Position numbers and translations under genes: made by a program
NCBI GenBank assembly: GCA_964353745.1
Contig: CAYGWD010000021.1
Location: 1 to 16,492, forward strand
DNA from: CS1-C013 sp964353745
GTDB lineage: Archaea > Aenigmatarchaeota > Aenigmatarchaeia > Aenigmatarchaeales > Aenigmatarchaeaceae
Direction of reading: 5' to 3'
DNA: 16,492 nucleotides
Notes under the pieces: model-generated
The model's input: the letters and a program-made list of their open reading frames with translations, nothing else
What the model was told of the DNA's origin: nothing
The model's database searches: none
Shown: one piece after another, positions 12,340 through 16,492 of the stretch
Numbering within the stretch: the first letter of the stretch is position 1
How the letters are laid out: every line of letters begins with the position of its first letter

Positions 12340-14903
12340 AAGGTGTAGAACCGCTTATAGCAGCAGTTTTCATTATCATAATCTCTATTACAGGCATTGC
12401 AATTGTTCTAGAGTCCAGCCAGCCCTCCATTGGCAGGCTGAAGGAGATAAGCTTGTTAGAGGAAGCTAAGAAGATTTTAACCCAGGTGGACAATGCTGTA
12501 AGATCTGTAGGCGAGGAGGGCGAAGGATCAACAAGAGTTCTGCAATTGAGTGTCAGTGATGGAAACTATGTAATAGACACTGATAAGGATGCTGTAACCT
12601 TTTCAATGGACAGCAAATCTCAGGTGATTGGCAGAGGCGTTTCTAAAATCGAGGGAAATGTAAACATGTATGGAGAACTAAACAGAGTTCTTATGAACAT
12701 CTCATACTCTACTGTCAATATAACAGGTGGCGGAAGCTTTGGAAGAGGTATTCATAGCTTGATAATCAGGAATGATGGTTATGATGTTGTAAACCAAAAG
12801 CAGATAATAAGCATATCATTAGCACCTACGGTAATACTGCCAGTTGCATTCATGAATCAATACAACCAATTTGGCGACCCTTATATTGTAAAGGGCGGTG
12901 CGCCTTCCGGATATTCATCATACTTGAATAAATTGGGAGAAGGTTTGACCTATGATGTTCCAGAATCAATTGAAAATGGTGGAACTTTTTCTTATTCCCA
13001 ATTTCAGACAGCAAACATAAGTGGCGCAAATACAAGTTCTGCGGATTACACTGCCAACATAGATAATGTTAATTATAATGTTACATCTACTGCTGGAGCA
13101 GTTGGAGGAACTTTTACAAATAAATACAATCAAACTCAAACAACAAACATAACAGGAAATGCTTCTACCATAAATCAAGCAACAATAAATTCTTACTTGA
13201 ATGTTAACGGAGACGGCTTAACTTGGAATGTTACTAAGGCAGTAGAAAGTTTAAGTACGATTGCATTTGATAGAGCTTCATCAATGACACGATCTACTGC
13301 AGCATCTTCTATATCTTGGAGCCATACAACAGGAGCAGGCAATAACCGTTTACTTCTTGTTACAATAGGAGTTCATGTTGCTACAGGTACCCCAACAACT
13401 GTTACCAGTGTAACTTATGGTGGCATTCCTTTAACACAGGTAACTACTGCTCTTTACTCTTCAACGAACCCTCAAGTTAGAACTTACGTTTTTCGATTGA
13501 TAAACCCTGCGTCTGGAACAAATACTATCACAGTTAATTTTGCTGCGACTACGCTTTCTGTTGCTGGAGCTGTCACTTATACTGGTGTAGATCAAAATAG
13601 TCCTATACAAACAAGCAGCACTTCAACAGGTTCTGGAACCACAGCCTCATCATCTGTTACAGTTACTGGTAGTGGAAGACTTCTCTTTGGGTATCTTGGA
13701 GGACATAGAACTACAAATACATGGACAATTACCGAAGGAACAGGACAAACCAACCGTTGGTCACAAACATCACAATTATACAAAGGAAGAGGCAGTGATA
13801 AATCAGTTACAGCAGGCTCGCAACCAATGTCTTGGACTTTTAGCAGAGCAGCAAGCTATGTTGTTTCGACAGTTGTTATCAACCCAGCACCTTTTTACAG
13901 AGCAGAAGTAGAGCACAACGCGACTGTAAGTTATTCTGGAATTTTGGATAGCACGAATGTTTCGATAAATTTCACTTCTACTGCTAATGACGTCTATGGT
14001 ATGAAAATTTATGATTTTGTTAATTCAAATTGGGATGCAAGCCCATGCCAGAGCCAGTCTGTTGTTCCTAATACTTACTATACTGTTTGGTGTAATGTTA
14101 CAAACAATCCCCAAAATTATAATTCTTCAGATGGAATGGTAAGAATTAGAATAAACTCTACTTCTAACACAAACATAGGAAATCTGAAGGAGGAATATGT
14201 TCAATATTATATTTCAAGCACAGTTTTACCAAAATATGCGAATATTTCAGTAGAACATAATTCTTCAACAATTTTAGAGGATACTTTGTCAATAACAAAA
14301 ATAAACGTTACAGCAGTTCTAAAGACCAATATAAGTTCTGGTGTTCCTTTTGATTTCTATATTTACAATTTTAGTTCAGGCTCGTGGGAGCCGTGTCTTC
14401 AAGCACTAATTGATGCAAATTACAAAAAAATGGAATGCGTTATTTTATCAAATCCTTCTTACTATATCTCTGACGGTAAGATTAGAGTTAGGTTAAACTC
14501 TTCAGGCGATACCACCACTCATCAGATGATGGAAGACTATTTAGTTTATAAAATAACTAAATTAAACACATACAGATTAGAGGTCTGGCACAATTCCTCG
14601 CAGATAGCTGACGGCAACATCAGCTTCATCAACGCCACAGTGAATTTCACAACCAATATCTCCGATACGTACTCGCTGCAAATATATGATTGGTTGAACT
14701 CACAGTGGTCATCAGCGAACTGTGATTCTGGTTCTGTATCAGCTGACACGTCAACAATGTGGTGGTGCAACGAGACGTCAAATCCGATGAACTATAACTC
14801 GTCTGACAGAAAAGTAAAGATAAGAATCAATTCTACTGCTGATAATGATAACGGCTTGCTAAAGGAGGATTACGTTCAATATTTCATTGGCTATGCACAA
14901 TAG
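12336..14903 (+). CDS. 855-aa modular surface protein with pilin-type leader
   Basis: The N terminus MKGVEPLIAAVFIIIISITG is a class III pilin leader and helix, so the protein is likely processed and held in, or at the tip of, the appendage. Residues about 28-170 resemble a pilin-type globular domain. Residues about 180-305 are polar, Ser/Thr/Asn-rich, and include two related phrases (YLNKLGEGLTYDVPESIE and YLNVNGDGLTWNVTKAVE). Residues about 310-520 form a strand-rich domain (SISWSHTTGAGNNRLLLVTI, TVTSVTYGGIPLTQVT) of a type seen in bacterial and archaeal surface proteins. Residues 521-633, 634-745 and 746-855 are three tandem ~112-residue repeats, each with a spaced cysteine pair and the ending K/RIRxNS...LKEDYVQY. 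Very many N-x-S/T sites suggest N-glycosylation. It is eight times longer than neighbouring pilins. An adhesin or tip protein is the inference. Confidence 0.82.
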   Translation: MKGVEPLIAAVFIIIISITGIAIVLESSQPSIGRLKEISLLEEAKKILTQVDNAVRSVGEEGEGSTRVLQLSVSDGNYVIDTDKDAVTFSMDSKSQVIGRGVSKIEGNVNMYGELNRVLMNISYSTVNITGGGSFGRGIHSLIIRNDGYDVVNQKQIISISLAPTVILPVAFMNQYNQFGDPYIVKGGAPSGYSSYLNKLGEGLTYDVPESIENGGTFSYSQFQTANISGANTSSADYTANIDNVNYNVTSTAGAVGGTFTNKYNQTQTTNITGNASTINQATINSYLNVNGDGLTWNVTKAVESLSTIAFDRASSMTRSTAASSISWSHTTGAGNNRLLLVTIGVHVATGTPTTVTSVTYGGIPLTQVTTALYSSTNPQVRTYVFRLINPASGTNTITVNFAATTLSVAGAVTYTGVDQNSPIQTSSTSTGSGTTASSSVTVTGSGRLLFGYLGGHRTTNTWTITEGTGQTNRWSQTSQLYKGRGSDKSVTAGSQPMSWTFSRAASYVVSTVVINPAPFYRAEVEHNATVSYSGILDSTNVSINFTSTANDVYGMKIYDFVNSNWDASPCQSQSVVPNTYYTVWCNVTNNPQNYNSSDGMVRIRINSTSNTNIGNLKEEYVQYYISSTVLPKYANISVEHNSSTILEDTLSITKINVTAVLKTNISSGVPFDFYIYNFSSGSWEPCLQALIDANYKKMECVILSNPSYYISDGKIRVRLNSSGDTTTHQMMEDYLVYKITKLNTYRLEVWHNSSQIADGNISFINATVNFTTNISDTYSLQIYDWLNSQWSSANCDSGSVSADTSTMWWCNETSNPMNYNSSDRKVKIRINSTADNDNGLLKEDYVQYFIGYAQ
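13896..14900 (+). repeat. Three tandem ~112-codon protein repeats
   Basis: Repeat units start at 13896, 14235 and 14571 (residues 521, 634, 746). Each opens Y-R/A-x-E-V-x-H-N, has I-Y-D/N-F/W-x-x-S-x-W near position 40-51, a first cysteine at about 51-54, a second at about 66-68 and closes with I-R-I-N-S...E-D-Y. Repeats 1 and 3 are closer to each other than to 2. The DNA copies have diverged, so the duplication is old. Confidence 0.8.
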
Positions 14904-14908
14904 AAACC

Positions 14909-14916
14909 TTTATATG
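14909..14916 (+). promoter_or_regulatory. BRE/TATA promoter for main pilin candidate
   Basis: TTTATATG (14909-14916), preceded by GAAACC as a BRE-like element, is centred 27 nt before ATG 14940 with no ribosome-binding site. It is the cleanest archaeal promoter in the window and suggests strong, leaderless expression. Confidence 0.65.
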
Positions 14917-14939
14917 CAGGGTTCCTTAATTTCTTTAAC

Positions 14940-15353
14940 ATGAAAGGAATATCTCCAATTATAGCATCGGTTTTATTGATTGCGATAACTATGAGTATCG
15001 CTGTCATATTGGCAGCTTACGTGACTAACTACACTAGAACAGCTACAGCAAGCATACCATCAGCTTGTATCGGTGGAGCACTTTTTGTTTCAGGAACGCC
15101 AACATGTAGCGTTACTACACTGACTGTTCCCTTGGAAGCAAACTATGTTACTCTAAGTGGATTTAAGGTTAACACGAGAGATTCAAGTGGTATTGTAATA
15201 CAAACAGGCTTAACAATGTCACCATCTACATCTCTTGCTCCAAGCGAAACAGGAATATACACTGCGACTGTAACAGATTGTGCGGATGTAGCTCAATTCA
15301 GAGTCACAACAGGAAACTGTTTCAACGTCGTATTAGATTGGACAGCAGTCTAG
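14940..15353 (+). CDS. Archaeal type IV pilin, main subunit candidate (137 aa)
   Basis: MKG followed by ISPIIASVLLIAITMSIAVI is the standard archaeal pilin N-terminal domain: glycine at the cleavage site, the ISPI(I/V)A start of the mature helix and about 22 hydrophobic residues that pack the filament core. The mature head is small, Ser/Thr-rich and beta-like, with four cysteines (C43, C56, C114, C127) that could form two disulfides. It has its own strong promoter and small size, in contrast to the coupled upstream genes, which is how main pilins are usually arranged. Cleavage would be by a PibD/EppA-type peptidase, not seen in this window. A shared role with the 855-aa protein is inferred from the matching leader. 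Confidence 0.88.
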   Translation: MKGISPIIASVLLIAITMSIAVILAAYVTNYTRTATASIPSACIGGALFVSGTPTCSVTTLTVPLEANYVTLSGFKVNTRDSSGIVIQTGLTMSPSTSLAPSETGIYTATVTDCADVAQFRVTTGNCFNVVLDWTAV

Positions 15354-15358
15354 CATAT

Positions 15359-15370
15359 CTTTTTATTTTT
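15359..15370 (+). terminator. T-rich run after pilin gene
   Basis: CTTTTTATTTTT starts 6 nt after the pilin stop and may end the short pilin transcript. No hairpin is seen. Evidence is base composition only. Confidence 0.35.
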
Positions 15371-15407
15371 ATAAGATTTATCTAGTAGTAAGAAGAGGTG
15401 AAAAACA

Positions 15408-15578
15408 ATGGCATATAGTCATAAAAATAGTAAAGGAGACATTTTTTGGCTTCATTCGAAGGGAAAATTGTTCTTCTTTTCTAGAAAGCCAGAAGAATCT
15501 ATAGATTTGCCTTCCCATCTGGAAGTGTTTGAAAATCAACGCACAATGTTACCGATGGTAAGGAAAAAGAAAGCGTAA
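15408..15578 (+). CDS. 56-aa basic small protein, conserved-looking
   Basis: From ATG 15408, preceded by GAGGTGA (15394-15400) 7 nt upstream, the frame encodes MAYSHKNSKGDIFWLHSKGK then LFFFSRKPEESIDLPSHLEV and FENQRTMLPMVRKKKA. The pattern K-G-x-x-x-W/Y-L-H-S-K-G-K-L-F-F-F-S-x-K-P-E and E-N-x-R-T-x-L-P-M-V-x-K-K-K resembles a small protein I recall recurring in DPANN-type archaea, of unknown role. It is soluble and basic without cysteines. Having a strong ribosome-binding site is unusual here, where single genes tend to be leaderless. Confidence 0.7.
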   Translation: MAYSHKNSKGDIFWLHSKGKLFFFSRKPEESIDLPSHLEVFENQRTMLPMVRKKKA

Positions 15579-15594
15579 CTCTTTCTTTTAGTAA

Positions 15595-15606
15595 AAATAT
15601 TAATAC
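15595..15606 (+). promoter_or_regulatory. TATA-like box for membrane-anchored DUF151 gene
   Basis: AAATATTAATAC lies about 28 nt before ATG 15629, with no ribosome-binding site in between, suggesting a leaderless transcript. Confidence 0.45.
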
Positions 15607-15628
15607 TTTGAGTAATAATTAGAATAGT

Positions 15629-16129
15629 ATGCCGAAGAGAAAAGTCAAGCAGGAAAGGGCATCTAGACTACCTCTAGTAGTTTTCCTAATCCTTATTGTA
15701 TTATCCTTTGCAGCAATAGCAATATTGAACGTGACAAATTTTGAAGACTATGCAGTCGCAAATGTTCTGCAGGTATCAGGCCAAACTGTTATAATAGGCA
15801 ACAATTGCACGGCCATAGTTCAGGACACATCTGCTGAAAGAGCACAATCCATTCAGGATGGCATCAATGGCATTATGGAACAAAGGCCTAACACTCACGA
15901 CATATTTGCTCAAACCCTGAAGAGCTTTAACATAACCCTAGACTATGTCACGATAGACAACTTCGTTAACGGGACCTACTATTCTAACCTGTTTCTAAGA
16001 TTAGGAAATAAAATCTTGAAATTAGATACAAAACCGTCAGATGCCATTGCTCTGGCATTGAGAACCAATTCCACGATATATATCAACAAGACTTTGCTGC
16101 AGGAAGTCGGCAAGGACATCTGCGAATAA
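15629..16129 (+). CDS. Membrane-anchored DUF151 (bifunctional nuclease family) protein
   Basis: A 166-aa protein. Residues 1-13 are basic, residues 14-34 (LPLVVFLILIVLSFAAIAIL) form one membrane helix, and the rest is a DUF151 domain: SIQDGINGIMEQRPNTHDIF, VTIDNFVNGTYYSNLFLRLG, and the signature LDTKPSDAIALALRTNSTIY at about residues 132-151. Cytoplasmic homologues are known as the bifunctional nuclease (BFN) family, with DNase/RNase activity reported for plant members and no clear role for most prokaryotic ones. Positive residues before the helix place the domain outside the cell, where it has N-x-T sites and two cysteines (C60, C165) able to pair. An anchored, outward-facing member is unusual. 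It lies downstream of the pilin and has its own promoter; its stop abuts the convergent HTH gene. Confidence 0.85.
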   Translation: MPKRKVKQERASRLPLVVFLILIVLSFAAIAILNVTNFEDYAVANVLQVSGQTVIIGNNCTAIVQDTSAERAQSIQDGINGIMEQRPNTHDIFAQTLKSFNITLDYVTIDNFVNGTYYSNLFLRLGNKILKLDTKPSDAIALALRTNSTIYINKTLLQEVGKDICE

Positions 16130-16459
16130 CTAACCCAGACAGGCTTTGCAATCTTTTAAAACAGGAAAAGTTTTGACGTGTATTTCGCACAATAGCTTTC
16201 TCTTTCTTATCAGTCTGCATATGTTGCAAAAATCGTTAAAGGTTGTCACAAAATTGGTATCACCGGCAACCATCTTGTCCACGAAATTGTCGATCTCCTT
16301 GATGATGCTCTCATCCTTTTCAATGCTTTTGATCTTAGACCCTCTCAGGTTCCTTATGTATTGCGAAACAGCAGACTGGGTCAGGCCTAATTTTAGGGCA
16401 GCACTCTCTTGCGTAAGCTTATATTTCTCCATCAATTTCTTTGCTATCAATGCTCTCAT
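16130..16459 (-). CDS. XRE-type HTH regulator with C-terminal cysteine cluster
   Basis: A 109-aa protein reading leftwards. Residues about 5-40 form a lambda-repressor-type helix-turn-helix (KYKLTQESAALKLGLTQSAV then SQYIRNLRG), with LTQSAVSQYIR as the recognition helix. The end carries C78-N-I-C81, C91 with H94, and C104-K-A-C107, a likely iron-sulfur or zinc site, so DNA binding may respond to redox or metals. This matches the archaeal COG2522-type predicted regulators. The stop directly touches the stop of the DUF151 gene. The promoter would lie near 16471-16483 (revcomp of CATATTTAGAAAC), close to the window edge. Confidence 0.85.
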   Translation of the reverse strand: MRALIAKKLMEKYKLTQESAALKLGLTQSAVSQYIRNLRGSKIKSIEKDESIIKEIDNFVDKMVAGDTNFVTTFNDFCNICRLIRKRKLLCEIHVKTFPVLKDCKACLG

Positions 16460-16492
16460 TGTTGGAAGAACATATTTAGAAACAGTTTCGCA

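Noticed and set aside
12850..13911. Open frames on the other strand or other frames within the 855-aa gene
   Set aside because: They are by-products of the low-complexity Ser/Thr/Asn coding and show no domain, start signal or conservation-like pattern.
1..16492. CRISPR array, insertion sequence or attachment-site repeat
   Set aside because: No regularly spaced direct repeats, transposase or integrase was seen. No second copy of a tRNA-His 3' end was noticed in the window that would mark an integrated element.

Overview
The window reads as an AT-rich archaeal chromosome. Archaeal signs are TATA-like boxes about 26 nt before many start codons (leaderless transcripts), a few GGTGA-type ribosome binding sites, a tRNA intron held in a bulge-helix-bulge-like fold, class III (type IV pilin) signal peptides, a PINA-type PIN-ATPase-KH protein and a KaiC-like ATPase. 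The many tiny zinc-ribbon and membrane proteins and the 56-aa protein at 15408 resemble what I recall from DPANN-type archaea; that placement is an inference.

Layout. 1-3395 is a plus-strand housekeeping block: the 3' end of an acylphosphatase gene, an AbrB-type reading frame that runs straight through a tRNA-His(GTG) gene, a GNAT acetyltransferase, an M20 metallopeptidase and histidyl-tRNA synthetase. 3396-5947 holds a 37-aa TFIIB-like zinc ribbon (minus), the PINA-type protein (plus) and an unrecognised 122-aa protein (minus). 5948-6055 is an intron-containing tRNA-Arg(CCT). 6118-6619 is a second AbrB gene overlapping a 99-aa unknown gene, arranged like a toxin-antitoxin pair. 6620-7106 has two previously easy-to-miss minus-strand mini-genes (42 and 34 aa, overlapping ATGA) and inverted repeats.

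7107-16129 looks like a surface-appendage locus on the plus strand: a single-domain KaiC-like ATPase, three small membrane proteins (one with 12 cysteines), two GspF/TadC-type membrane platform proteins, four short proteins with an N-terminal hydrophobic helix (pilin-like), an 855-aa modular surface protein that starts with a class III pilin leader, a 137-aa main-pilin candidate with its own strong promoter, a 56-aa small protein, and a membrane-anchored DUF151 (bifunctional nuclease family) protein whose domain should face outward. The genes from 10486 to 14903 overlap by 1 to 19 nt and are probably one translationally coupled operon. No TadA/PilB-type assembly ATPase is present in the locus; the motor must be elsewhere, or the KaiC-like protein is an accessory to it. 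The window closes with a convergent HTH regulator that carries a C-terminal cysteine cluster.

The items most worth a second look are the tRNA-Arg intron between positions 33 and 34, the AbrB frame overlapping tRNA-His, the AbrB/99-aa gene pair, and the pilin-leader adhesin within a motor-less pilus locus.
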